The notes under the pieces: generated by a model
Databases searched by the model: none
Seen by the model: the letters and a program-made list of their open reading frames with translations, nothing else
What the model was told of the DNA's origin: nothing
Assembly (NCBI GenBank): GCA_041389885.1
Contig: JAWKRB010000022.1
Span: 77,514-141,513, forward strand
From: JAWKRB01 sp041389885
GTDB lineage: Bacteria; Myxococcota_A; Polyangia; Polyangiales; Ga0077539
Reading direction: 5' to 3'
DNA: 64,000 nucleotides
Translations under genes and position numbers: made by a program
Shown here: positions 1 through 7,551 of the stretch, piece after piece
Position numbering within the stretch: the stretch's first letter is position 1
How the letters are laid out: each line of letters opens with the position of its first letter

Positions 1-167
1 GACGCGCTCTGGGCCGGGCCACGGAGCTCGGTGTAGATCGCGCGTCCGTCGCGGGCGTGGACGTAGCGCGCGTCGGGGCCGAGCTCGGCGCCCAGGGGCT
101 CGCCGGGTCGCTGCCACGACGCGCAGCCGGCGGCCAGAGCGAGGGCCAGCGCGAGGGCGCGGGTCAC
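1..167 (-). CDS. Lipoprotein, partial (C-terminus outside window)
   Basis: The first 55 codons of a gene run off the left edge. It starts at a GTG whose GTGA overlaps the TGA of the upstream lipoprotein gene, so the two are probably translationally coupled. The first 15 residues form a short hydrophobic signal ending in the lipobox LAAGC, which predicts a lipidated protein exported by Sec. The visible mature part contains RDGRAIYTELRGP and matches no family I can name. The function is unknown. Confidence 0.6.
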   Translation of the reverse strand, partial: MTRALALALALAAGCASWQRPGEPLGAELGPDARYVHARDGRAIYTELRGPAQSA

Positions 168-1072
168 AGGTTGAGCCTCCGGTACTCCGACGCGCGGGTG
201 AAGTTCTCGGAGGTGTCGTTCTCGACGCTGGCCACCCGCGCGACCAGCCCTCCGCACTCCGTCACGAAGGCGTAGGTGCGGAGGGTGCGGCGAAACACCG
301 TGAGCGGAATGCTCTGGTCGAGGGTGGTGTTCACCCGCAGGGAGGGAAAGCGCGCCGCCGGGGTCCACACCTCGCCCGCGGCGTCGACCGTGGTGACGTA
401 GCGGGTGACGTTCACCAGCGGGGTGAAATTCACGGTGCCGCTGCCGTTGACGCTCTGCTCCCACCGAGCGCCGACCCGCAGCGGAAAGCGCAGCACCGCG
501 ACGGGCGGGTCGAAGCGCAGGTTCGTCTGGTTCGCGGCGGTCGAGACCGTCGCCAGCAGCTCGAGGGCGTCGGGGCCGAGGCGGTAGACCCCGAGGAGGT
601 TCGTCCCGCGGTCGAGGACCGCGGCGAAGGTGGCGTCGGCGTACAGCCCGCTCCACCACTGCCCTCGGGGCGAGAGCACCTCGTCGAGCACCGGCTGATC
701 GTCGCTGCGGCGCGCGGAGAAGTCCCAGCGGCGGGTGCCCTCGACGACGGCGCCCTCGGTGTTCACCCCCTCGACGGTCACCCCATCGCGGTTCACGAGG
801 TAGAGCGCGCTCGCGCCCACGGCGCTGGGGAACTCCGCGCGGGTGATCACCCCGTCGCGGTTGGGGAGGCACGCGCCGTCGGGAGGAGGGGGGCGATCGA
901 CGGGGGGCGGCGGGACGTCGGCCGTGACCGCGTCCTGCTGCGGCGCAACATCGACCGCGGGCCCCGCGTCGGCCGCGTCGACCCGCGTCGAGGCGTCGGC
1001 GGCCGGAGGCTCCGACGTCGCTGCGGCGCAGGCGTGGAGGAGCGCGAGGAGGGGGAGCAGGCGTGGGGACAT
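164..1072 (-). CDS. Putative lipoprotein of unknown function
   Basis: This 302-aa protein has a short N-terminal signal with the lipobox LLHAC at about residues 11-15. An Asp/Ala/Val/Pro-rich tether of roughly 50 residues follows, as in many other lipoproteins of this window. The remaining ~235 residues are a globular domain with regularly spaced Val/Thr/Arg, likely beta-rich, and one late Cys pair is not obvious. An ATG start fits a TGAGGT upstream. The stop overlaps the GTG start of the next lipoprotein by 4 bp, so the two are probably one operon. The domain is unrecognised, so only the surface or periplasmic lipoprotein call is supported. Confidence 0.7.
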   Translation of the reverse strand: MSPRLLPLLALLHACAAATSEPPAADASTRVDAADAGPAVDVAPQQDAVTADVPPPPVDRPPPPDGACLPNRDGVITRAEFPSAVGASALYLVNRDGVTVEGVNTEGAVVEGTRRWDFSARRSDDQPVLDEVLSPRGQWWSGLYADATFAAVLDRGTNLLGVYRLGPDALELLATVSTAANQTNLRFDPPVAVLRFPLRVGARWEQSVNGSGTVNFTPLVNVTRYVTTVDAAGEVWTPAARFPSLRVNTTLDQSIPLTVFRRTLRTYAFVTECGGLVARVASVENDTSENFTRASEYRRLNL

Positions 1073-1117
1073 CGACGGACCTCAGTGAGCGACGCGCGAA
1101 GCCGCGTCTGCGGGTGA

Positions 1118-2179
1118 CTACCCGTCGAGGCGCGCCCGGAGCCAGGCGGCGGTCTGCGGGTACAGCTCCTTCGCGGCCTTGCTCCCTACGACGGCGCCGA
1201 CGTGACCGCCAGGGACCTGGAGCACCGCCGTGTCGCTCGACCCCGAGTGCTCGATGAGCGCCCGCGCGGCGGGGAGGGGGCAGATGGTGTCGCGCTCGGC
1301 GCCGATGACCAGCACCGGGCACTCGATGCGCTTGAGGTCGGCGACCTTGCCGCGCACGCGGTGCTCGCCGCGCACCAGCGCGTTCTTCTGGTAGAGGTCG
1401 GTGATGTACGTCTCGTACGCCGCCGCGGGGAAGGGGATGTTGTCGTTGCCCCAGGTCTCCATCGCGTAGAAGCCGTCGCGTGCGCTCTTCGACCCCGAGC
1501 GGTCGATGTACCCCACGACCTTCGAGAGGTTGAGCGTCGGGCGCATCGCCGAGAAGCCGCTCTGCATCTGCGTCGGCGCGACGTTGCCCCCGGCGATGAC
1601 CGCCGAGGCGTCGAACCAGCGCCGGTCGACCAGGTGGGCCAGGAGCCCTCCCTGGGCGAAATCGATGGGGCCCGCGAGGTTCACCAGCGCGCGCACCCGC
1701 TCGGGGTGCAGGGCCGTGTAGATCGTCGAGAGCGTCGCGCCCATGCAGTAGCCCATGATCGCGAGCTCGTCGGCGCCCGAGTCGCGCAGCGTCGCGCGGG
1801 CCATCCTGCCCAGGCGGTCGATGGCCTCGTCCCAGGAGAAGTAGCGGTCCTCGTCCTGAGGCACGCCCCAGTCGAGGAGGTAGGTGTCGACGCCCGCGGC
1901 CGCCAGGGCCTCGCAGAAGCTGTTGCCGCGCCGCAGGTCGAGCACGTACCAGCGGTTGATCATCGACGGGACCACCAGCAGCGGACGCCGCGTCGCCGCC
2001 GGCGCGCCCTCCGGGCGGCGAAAGCGGTAGAGGCTCGCGATGCCGTCGCGGAGCACGGTGTCTTTCGGCGTCGGCGCGAGCTGCGGGGGAGGCATCGGGT
2101 CGCCCCCGAAGGCCAGCGTCGCGGCCAGCTCCTGGAGGCTCTGCGCCATCGCGCCGGGGAGATCGAGAAGGGCCTGCAT
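1118..2179 (-). CDS. phaC: Class III poly(R)-hydroxyalkanoate synthase (PhaC), copy 1
   Basis: This enzyme polymerises hydroxyacyl-CoA into PHA at the granule surface. The 353-aa length matches class III PhaC (about 355 aa). The alpha/beta-hydrolase fold carries the lipase-like box GYCMG with nucleophile Cys145, an Asp at 297 (ERDTICP) and a His at 326 (GGHVGAV), the expected PhaC triad and spacing. I chose the ATG at 2179 because AAGGAG lies 6-7 nt upstream; reading further upstream gives only an Arg/His-rich shadow. It lies 20 bp behind the small phasin-like gene, so the two are one transcript. A paralogue sits 3.3 kb away on the other strand. Confidence 0.93.
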   Translation of the reverse strand: MQALLDLPGAMAQSLQELAATLAFGGDPMPPPQLAPTPKDTVLRDGIASLYRFRRPEGAPAATRRPLLVVPSMINRWYVLDLRRGNSFCEALAAAGVDTYLLDWGVPQDEDRYFSWDEAIDRLGRMARATLRDSGADELAIMGYCMGATLSTIYTALHPERVRALVNLAGPIDFAQGGLLAHLVDRRWFDASAVIAGGNVAPTQMQSGFSAMRPTLNLSKVVGYIDRSGSKSARDGFYAMETWGNDNIPFPAAAYETYITDLYQKNALVRGEHRVRGKVADLKRIECPVLVIGAERDTICPLPAARALIEHSGSSDTAVLQVPGGHVGAVVGSKAAKELYPQTAAWLRARLDG

Positions 2180-2199
2180 GGTCGCTCCTTGCCGCCCGG

Positions 2200-2478
2200 T
2201 CAGCGGGGCGCGAGGGTGTCGAGGGTGCGCTTCGTCGCCTCGAGCGAGATGCGGCGCCAGTCCTCCCGGAGCTGCGACCAGTAGCTGAAGGTCTCCTGCA
2301 TGAGCTTCACGCCCTCGTCCATCATCATGCGGGTGTGGGCCGAGCCCTGGGCCTCGACCTTCGCGGCGTCTTCGAGCAGCGAGCCCCAACGGGCCTGCGC
2401 GTCAGACACGCTCTTCTGAAAAGCCGCGATCCCGAAGGGCATCGCGAAGGGGAACGCCGGGGTGGTCTTCTCGCTCAT
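2200..2478 (-). CDS. Small phasin-like / PHA synthase partner protein
   Basis: This 92-aa protein begins with a Phe/Pro-rich stretch (TPAFPFAMPFG) and continues as a predicted amphipathic helix to the end, with no signal peptide or TM segment. That is typical of phasins and of the helical PhaE-type partners of class III PhaC, although true PhaE is several times longer. The start is set by TAGGAG upstream of the ATG at 2478. It is the first gene of an operon with phaC1, and a TGCGTCGCA palindrome lies about 90 bp upstream. The granule-associated role is inferred from context; the family match is not secure. Confidence 0.65.
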   Translation of the reverse strand: MSEKTTPAFPFAMPFGIAAFQKSVSDAQARWGSLLEDAAKVEAQGSAHTRMMMDEGVKLMQETFSYWSQLREDWRRISLEATKRTLDTLAPR

Positions 2479-2566
2479 GTCGCTCGCTGCTCCTACGCCC
2501 CGCGGACCTACCGCGGCGGCCACGCGGGAGCACTAGCACCGCGCGGCCGGAACGCGTCAAGAAAAA

Positions 2567-2581
2567 TGTTGCGTCGCACAA
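2567..2581. promoter_or_regulatory. Candidate PhaR operator upstream of phasin-phaC1
   Basis: TGTTGCGTCGCACAA has a TGCG-T-CGCA core and matches 12 of 15 positions of the palindrome at 3321-3335. It lies directly upstream of a TTGACG hexamer on the minus strand (2555-2560), a plausible -35 for the phasin-phaC1 operon. The TGC-N3-GCA form resembles PhaR sites described in alphaproteobacteria. Confidence 0.5.
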
Positions 2582-2583
2582 AT

Positions 2584-3267
2584 CTACCGCCTCGTGCCGC
2601 CGCCCTCGCTGGGCCGCTTCTTCGCGGATGTGCTGGTTTTCTTGGGCGTCTTCGCTCTTGTGCGCTGCGGCGTAGACTCTGCTGCATCGCCGCGTAGCGA
2701 GCGCTTGATGGCCTCGAGCTCCCGGCGTAGCGACTCGACCGAGGCCTCGGACGCCGACGGGGGCGGGGGCTCGGCCGGGAGCTCAGGGGCGGGACCCTCG
2801 GGGTAGCCCGGCGCGTAGCTGGGCGCGGCGTGGGCGTGCGGCGGCATCCAGGGGCCGGGGACGGCGCTGAGCACCCGCGCGAGGAGGTTGCCCGCCGCGT
2901 AGGGCACCGAGAGGGGGTTGTACGGGACCACCGAGGTGATGCCGCTGCGGGCGTGCTGGTAGAGCTCCATCGCGGCGGAGAGCCATCGGCCCAGAAAATC
3001 ACCCAGCGCGTCGTCGCTCATGCGCACCAGCTGGGTGAGGATCGGCACCGAGAGGAACTGCGCCGCGGCCCGGCCCTCGATGATGATCTGCAGGAGCACG
3101 GTCTGCGTGAGGTCGTTGCCGCTCTGCGCGTCGATCACCCGCACCTCGGCGCCCGCCCGCACGCTCGCCGCGAGCTCCTCGAGCGTGACGTACTTGCTCT
3201 CCGCCGTGTCATAGAGCCGGCGGTTGCCGTACTTCTTCACCACCCTCGGGCCCGTCGCGCTCCGCAT
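2584..3267 (-). CDS. phaR: PHA synthesis regulator PhaR
   Basis: This DNA- and PHA-binding repressor senses free polymer and controls phasin genes. The 227-aa protein opens with the family hallmark VVKKYGNRRLYDT at about residues 9-21 (PHB/PHA accumulation regulator DNA-binding domain). The PHB-accumulation domain follows, including FLSVPILTQLVRMSDDALGDF. A Pro/Ala-rich middle leads to a Lys/Arg/Thr-rich tail after about residue 165. I chose the ATG at 3267 because the conserved domain starts 8 residues later; its Shine-Dalgarno is weak. The gene is divergent from the PhaE-like gene, and the region between holds two palindromes that it could bind, so autoregulation is likely. Confidence 0.92.
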   Translation of the reverse strand: MRSATGPRVVKKYGNRRLYDTAESKYVTLEELAASVRAGAEVRVIDAQSGNDLTQTVLLQIIIEGRAAAQFLSVPILTQLVRMSDDALGDFLGRWLSAAMELYQHARSGITSVVPYNPLSVPYAAGNLLARVLSAVPGPWMPPHAHAAPSYAPGYPEGPAPELPAEPPPPSASEASVESLRRELEAIKRSLRGDAAESTPQRTRAKTPKKTSTSAKKRPSEGGGTRR

Positions 3268-3320
3268 CGCGCCGGAGCCTACTACGAACCCCGCGATCTG
3301 TGCTGCGATGCGGGATGAAA

Positions 3321-3335
3321 TTGTGCGGCGCACAA
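3321..3335. promoter_or_regulatory. Candidate PhaR operator 1 (phaR / PhaE-like divergent promoter)
   Basis: TTGTGCGGCGCACAA is a perfect 7-1-7 inverted repeat of the TGC-N3-GCA class, midway in the 175-bp gap between divergent phaR and the PhaE-like gene. It lies just upstream of the candidate -35 at 3345, so it could control both directions. Confidence 0.55.
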
Positions 3336-3344
3336 GTGCCGGTC

Positions 3345-3373
3345 TTGACGGGCGGAAGTCATTGAAGTAGACG
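3345..3373 (+). promoter_or_regulatory. Candidate sigma70-type promoter for the plus-strand pha genes
   Basis: TTGACG (3345-3350), a 17-bp spacer and TAGACG (3368-3373) are followed immediately by the palindrome at 3378-3391, which would cover the transcription start. The -10 match is only moderate (3 of 6). Confidence 0.4.
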
Positions 3374-3377
3374 CGGT

Positions 3378-3391
3378 TCTGCCGCGGCAGA
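3378..3391. promoter_or_regulatory. Candidate PhaR operator 2
   Basis: TCTGCCGCGGCAGA is a perfect 14-bp palindrome containing CTGC-N4-GCAG, the form reported for PhaR binding in alphaproteobacteria. It is placed where bound repressor would block the promoter at 3345-3373. Confidence 0.5.
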
Positions 3392-3442
3392 GGCGACGGT
3401 CGCCGATGTTGCGGTGCAGCACAGAGCAAGGGAGCGACGGCG

Positions 3443-3769
3443 ATGATGGACTGGGAGACCTGGAAGAAGGGCTTCGACGCCTGGGAGAGCACCACGGCGA
3501 AGTATCTCGAGACGGTGCTGCGCTCGCCGGCGCTGCTGACGCCCTCGGGCGCGATGCTGAGCGCGGCGATGAAGTCGAAGGCGGCGGTCGACCGCGCCGC
3601 GGCGGCGTGGTGGTCGGCGTGGGGGCTGCCCACGCGGCGCGACCAGGAGCGGGCGCTGCACTCGCTCAACCAGCTCCAGAGCAAGATCATCGACCTCGAG
3701 GAGCGCCTCGCCGAGCTCCAGCCGAAGCCGACCGCGACCCTCGGCGCGAAGCAGCCCGGCGCGAACTGA
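3443..3769 (+). CDS. PhaE-like PHA synthase subunit / granule protein
   Basis: This 108-aa helical protein is rich in Trp and Ala early on (MMDWETWKKGFDAW). Near residue 62 it has LPTRRDQERALHSLNQLQ, which resembles the conserved C-terminal signature of PhaE and related phasin-like subunits, where TRR-D is followed by a coiled coil. The final 50 residues are a heptad-like coiled coil (IIDLEERLAEL) and a short disordered tail. An AAGGGAG precedes the tandem ATGs. It is probably a short PhaE equivalent that activates class III PhaC or coats granules, and it heads the plus-strand pha operon. Confidence 0.7.
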   Translation: MMDWETWKKGFDAWESTTAKYLETVLRSPALLTPSGAMLSAAMKSKAAVDRAAAAWWSAWGLPTRRDQERALHSLNQLQSKIIDLEERLAELQPKPTATLGAKQPGAN

Positions 3770-3810
3770 CCGCGCCTCCCTCCCTCTCCACCCCCACCGG
3801 ATCTCGCGCC

Positions 3811-5532
3811 ATGGACATCACCCCCTTTCTCGAGCTCAAGCCCGCGCCGCGCGCGGTGTTCGACGGCCTCGACGGGCGCGCTGCGCGCGCGCGCTTCATG
3901 GTCCCGACGGGCGACGGCGACTGGCGCGCCGTGACCTGGGGCGCCTTCGCGGCGTGCATTCGCGAGCTCGCGCTCTTTCTCCTCGCGGAGGGGGCGACGC
4001 CGGGCGAGCGCGCGGCGGTCTTCGCGCCCAACCGCATCGAGTGGGGCGCCGCGGCCCTCGCGATCCAGGCCGCCTCGGGCGTGATCGTGCCCGTGTACGC
4101 CGCGAGCACCGCCGAGCAGGCCGCCTACGTCGTGCGTCACGCCGACGCCGCCGCGCTCTTCGTCGACACCCCCGCGCTCCTCGCGCGGGTCCTCGAGCGC
4201 TGGAGCGAGTACGAGGGCGTGCGGCGCATCGTGCTCCTCGACGACGGCCTCGACCCGCTGAAGGTCCTCGCGGGGCTCCAGGGACGCGTCGGGGCGCTCC
4301 CCTCGGCGGTGGAGGTGCTCCGGCGGGTGTGCACCCTCTCGCAGGCCCGCGCCCTGGGCCGCGCCCTCGACCTCGACGACCCCGGCCGCTTCGAGCGCGT
4401 GCTCCACGGCATCGACCTCGATCAGCCCGGCATGATGCTCTACACCTCGGGGACCACCGGCAACCCCAAGGGCGTTCCGCTCACCCATCGCATGGTCGGG
4501 GTCAACGGCCGCGACTGGCTCGAGAGCAACGGCCCGGTCATCGACGACCACCCCGTCGACGCGCTGTGGCTCCCCTTCGCGCACATCTTCGGCTTCGGCG
4601 AGCTCTGCCTGGGCAACACCCTGGGCTTCACCAGCTACGTCTGCTCGCCCGCCGACGTGCTCGCGAAGCTCCCTGAGATCCGGCCCTCGGTGTTCATGTC
4701 GGTGCCCGCGTTCTGGGAGAAGATCGCCAGCGCCGTGTCTGCCGAGGCCGACCCCGCGCGGCGCCGCGCGAAGCTCGACGCGGTCACGGGCGGGAGGCTC
4801 CGCTTCTGCCTCTCCGGCGGCGCCGGGCTCAAGCGCGAGATCAAAGACTTTCTCTACGAGCAGGGCCTGCTGATCATCGAGGGCTACGGCCTCACCGAGT
4901 GCTCCCCGACGCTCACCCTCAACCGCCCCGACGCGTTTCGCTTCGACACCGTGGGCCTCCCCCTGCCAAGCGTGGAGCTCCGCCTCGCCGAAGACGGAGA
5001 GATCCTCGCGCGCGGCCCGAGCATCTTTCACGGCTACCACAAGGACCCCGACGCGACCCGCGAGTGCTTCACCGACGACGGCTGGTTCAAGACCGGCGAC
5101 GTCGGCCGGCTCACCGACGACGGCTTCTTGCAGATCATCGACCGCAAGAAGGACATCCTCGTCACCGCGGGCGGCAAGAACGTGCCCCCGGCGAACATCG
5201 AGATGCGCTTTCGCGACGACCCCCTCTTCGCGCACGTCGTCGTGTACGGAGACGGCAGGCGCTACCTCGTCGCGGGCGTGTGGCTCGAGCCGGGCGCGGT
5301 CGCCGCGGCGAGGGCGCGGGGCGACGACGTCGAGGCGCTCGTGCGGGCGCGGGTCGACGCGGTGAACGCCTCGCTCCCGAGCTACGAGACGATCAAGCGG
5401 TACGCGGTGATCGAGTCGCCGCTCTCGGTCGAGAACGGGCTGCTCACGGCCTCGCTCAAGGTGCGCCGCAAGAAGGTCTACGAGGCCTTCGGCGCGGACT
5501 TCGAGGCGCTCTACCAGGAGCGCTCGGCGTGA
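3811..5532 (+). CDS. AMP-dependent long-chain acyl-CoA synthetase
   Basis: The predicted reaction is activation of a carboxylic (fatty) acid to acyl-CoA through an acyl-adenylate. The 573-aa enzyme has all the ANL-family landmarks. These are the P-loop MMLYTSGTTGNPKG at about 208-221, GYGLTE at about 358, the hinge region GDVGRLTDDGFLQIIDRKKD, GGKNVPPANIE near 455, and a Lys-rich C-terminal motif near 545 with the candidate catalytic Lys. I chose the ATG at 3811; extension upstream would read through the previous gene. The stop overlaps the GTG of phaC2 by 4 bp, so acyl-CoA supply and polymerisation look translationally coupled. The acyl chain length cannot be read from the sequence. Confidence 0.9.
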   Translation: MDITPFLELKPAPRAVFDGLDGRAARARFMVPTGDGDWRAVTWGAFAACIRELALFLLAEGATPGERAAVFAPNRIEWGAAALAIQAASGVIVPVYAASTAEQAAYVVRHADAAALFVDTPALLARVLERWSEYEGVRRIVLLDDGLDPLKVLAGLQGRVGALPSAVEVLRRVCTLSQARALGRALDLDDPGRFERVLHGIDLDQPGMMLYTSGTTGNPKGVPLTHRMVGVNGRDWLESNGPVIDDHPVDALWLPFAHIFGFGELCLGNTLGFTSYVCSPADVLAKLPEIRPSVFMSVPAFWEKIASAVSAEADPARRRAKLDAVTGGRLRFCLSGGAGLKREIKDFLYEQGLLIIEGYGLTECSPTLTLNRPDAFRFDTVGLPLPSVELRLAEDGEILARGPSIFHGYHKDPDATRECFTDDGWFKTGDVGRLTDDGFLQIIDRKKDILVTAGGKNVPPANIEMRFRDDPLFAHVVVYGDGRRYLVAGVWLEPGAVAAARARGDDVEALVRARVDAVNASLPSYETIKRYAVIESPLSVENGLLTASLKVRRKKVYEAFGADFEALYQERSA

Positions 5533-6677
5533 GCGCCGACGAGCTCGCCAACGCCCGCGTCGCGCGCCGCTGGAGCAACCTGCTCAACCTCCCGGCGAGG
5601 GCGCGCCCCGTCGTGGGGGTCACCCCCAGCGACGTGGTGCACGCCGAGAACAAGTGGAAGCTCCTGCGGTACCGCGCGCGCCCCGAGGGCGTCGCCCACC
5701 GCACGCCGGTGCTGCTGATCCCGTCGCTGATCAACCGGCACTATGTGCTCGACCTGCAGCCCGGCAAGAGCTTCGCCGAGTGGCTCGTGGCGCAGGGCTT
5801 CGACGTGTTCATCATCGACTGGGGCACGCCCGCCGCCGAGGACCGCTACCTCACCTTCGACGAGGTGTGCGACGGGTACATCGGCCGCGCGGTGCGCGTC
5901 GCGGCGCGCTGCGCGGAGGTCGAGAAGGTGCACCTGCTGGGCTACTGCCTGGGCGGGACCCTCGCGGCGATCTACACCGCCGTTCGCCCCGAGCGCGTGG
6001 CCACGCTCACCGCCCTCGCGGCGCCGGTGGCCTTTCACGACGACGGCCTGCTCTCGGTCTGGACGCGCACGCCGAGCTTCGACCTGCGCGCCCTCGTGGC
6101 GGGCCTGGGCAACGTGCCCTGGCAGCTGATGCAGTCGGCCTTTCACATGCTCCGACCGACGCTCAACCTCTCGAAGGCCGCGCACCTCATCGACCGCGCC
6201 TGGGACGACGAGTTCCTCGACGGCTTCTTCGCCCTCGAGACCTGGGGGAACGACAACGTGTCGTTCCCGGGCGAGGCCTACGCGCGCTACGTCGAGGGGC
6301 TCTACCGAGACGACGGGCTCATGCGCGGCACCTTCACCCTCAGCGGGCGCCCCGCGCGCCTCGAGGCCATCCGGTGCCCCGTGCTCGCGGTGACCTTCGA
6401 GCACGACAACATCGTCCCGGGGCCCAGCGCCGCGGCGCTGCTGGAGCGGGTGTCGTCCGCGGTGCGCGAGCGGGTGCACCTCCCCGGCGGGCACGTCGGC
6501 GCCGTGGTGTCGCGCAAGGCCGCGGAGCGCCTCTGGCCCAAGATGGCGGCGTTCTGGCTCGCGCACGGGGACGTCACCGCCGCGCCGCTCCCCGCGCCCC
6601 CGCGCGCCCGCTTGCCGAAGAAGCCCCGCGCCGCCGAGAAGACCGCGACCTCCGAGGCGAAGCGGCGCAAGCGCTGA
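5529..6677 (+). CDS. phaC: Class III poly(R)-hydroxyalkanoate synthase (PhaC), copy 2
   Basis: This second PhaC has 382 aa with nucleophile Cys140 in GYCLG, Asp293 (EHDNIVPG) and His322 (GGHVGAV). It shares long blocks with copy 1, for example the MRPTLNLSK-type and FALETWGNDN-type segments. It differs by a roughly 35-residue Pro/Lys/Arg-rich tail that copy 1 lacks, which could bind DNA, granule proteins or PhaR-like partners. The GTG start overlaps the acyl-CoA ligase stop (GTGA). The paralogues are in opposite operons with different partner genes, which suggests different substrates or conditions. Confidence 0.93.
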   Translation: MSADELANARVARRWSNLLNLPARARPVVGVTPSDVVHAENKWKLLRYRARPEGVAHRTPVLLIPSLINRHYVLDLQPGKSFAEWLVAQGFDVFIIDWGTPAAEDRYLTFDEVCDGYIGRAVRVAARCAEVEKVHLLGYCLGGTLAAIYTAVRPERVATLTALAAPVAFHDDGLLSVWTRTPSFDLRALVAGLGNVPWQLMQSAFHMLRPTLNLSKAAHLIDRAWDDEFLDGFFALETWGNDNVSFPGEAYARYVEGLYRDDGLMRGTFTLSGRPARLEAIRCPVLAVTFEHDNIVPGPSAAALLERVSSAVRERVHLPGGHVGAVVSRKAAERLWPKMAAFWLAHGDVTAAPLPAPPRARLPKKPRAAEKTATSEAKRRKR

Positions 6678-6729
6678 ACGACTTTTCGCGCCCTCGCGAA
6701 CTGTGGGAGCATCCCCACCCTCAGCCCGC

Positions 6730-7551
6730 GTGTCCGCATCGATCCACAGCCTCAAGACCGCCGCCCGCATCGCCTGGGACGTCGCCGCGTTTCGCCTGCG
6801 CAAGCGGGAGATGGGCAACCTCGCCACGACCCTCGCCCTCGCGGTGGCCCTCGCGCTGCCCTGGGGTGAGGTGCTCTACCGAGCGCTCTTCGCGCTGGTG
6901 CTCAACGTCTTCGTCTACCTCGTGAACGACTGCTTCGACGTCGCCATCGACCTCCGCGCGCCGGGCAGGGACAGCGAGCGCACCCGCTTCCTCGCCGCGA
7001 ACCTCGACACCGCCTGGCGCACCTGCGGCGCCCTCGCGCTGGCGCTGTGCGCGATGGGGGCGGCGTGGTCCCTCGGGCTGCTGGTCACGGCGATGGTGAA
7101 CGTGGCGGTCATCGCCGCGTACTCCAAGGTGCTCAAGCACCGCGCGGGCTGGGACGTCGCCGCGATGGGCGCCTGGGGCGTCTCGATGGCGATGGCGGGC
7201 TTTCCCCTCGACCGCGCCGACGGCTGGCGCCTGGTGGCCCTCCTGGGCGCGCTGTCGATGGTCACCGAGTGCGTGCAGGTGCTCCGCGACGAGGTGAGCG
7301 ACCGCGCCGCCGACGTGCGCACCACGGCGGTGGTCCTCGGCGCGCGACAGACCCGCCTCCTCGCGCGGGCGCTCACCCTCGCGGCGGCCGGGTACGCCTC
7401 GCTCGCGCTGCACCCGGTCGGCGCCGTGCTCGCCCTCGGCGCGCTGGTGCCCCTCACGCCGGGCGAGGTCGACCGCTCGTGGGACAAGCTCCGCGCGCTC
7501 TTCGGCGTGACCTGGCTCGCGCTCCTGGCGCTCCGCCGGCTCAGCGGCTGA
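6730..7551 (+). CDS. UbiA-family prenyltransferase-like membrane protein
   Basis: This is an integral membrane protein of about 273 aa with several hydrophobic helices. Both Asp-rich motifs of the UbiA superfamily are present: NDCFDVAID at about 65-73 and DEVSDRAAD near 187. These bind the Mg-prenyl-diphosphate, so prenyl or aryl transfer is likely; the acceptor is unknown. The start could be the GTG at 6730 or an in-frame GTG at 6703, and neither has a strong Shine-Dalgarno. It follows phaC2 by about 50 bp and may share its transcript. Its 3' end overlaps the convergent heparinase-like gene by 11 bp. Confidence 0.75.
   Translation: MSASIHSLKTAARIAWDVAAFRLRKREMGNLATTLALAVALALPWGEVLYRALFALVLNVFVYLVNDCFDVAIDLRAPGRDSERTRFLAANLDTAWRTCGALALALCAMGAAWSLGLLVTAMVNVAVIAAYSKVLKHRAGWDVAAMGAWGVSMAMAGFPLDRADGWRLVALLGALSMVTECVQVLRDEVSDRAADVRTTAVVLGARQTRLLARALTLAAAGYASLALHPVGAVLALGALVPLTPGEVDRSWDKLRALFGVTWLALLALRRLSG

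Noticed and set aside
2584..5235. 883-codon minus-strand open frame over phaR and the acyl-CoA ligase
   Set aside because: Only the last 227 codons encode PhaR; the rest is the antisense of real plus-strand genes, common in this GC-rich sequence.
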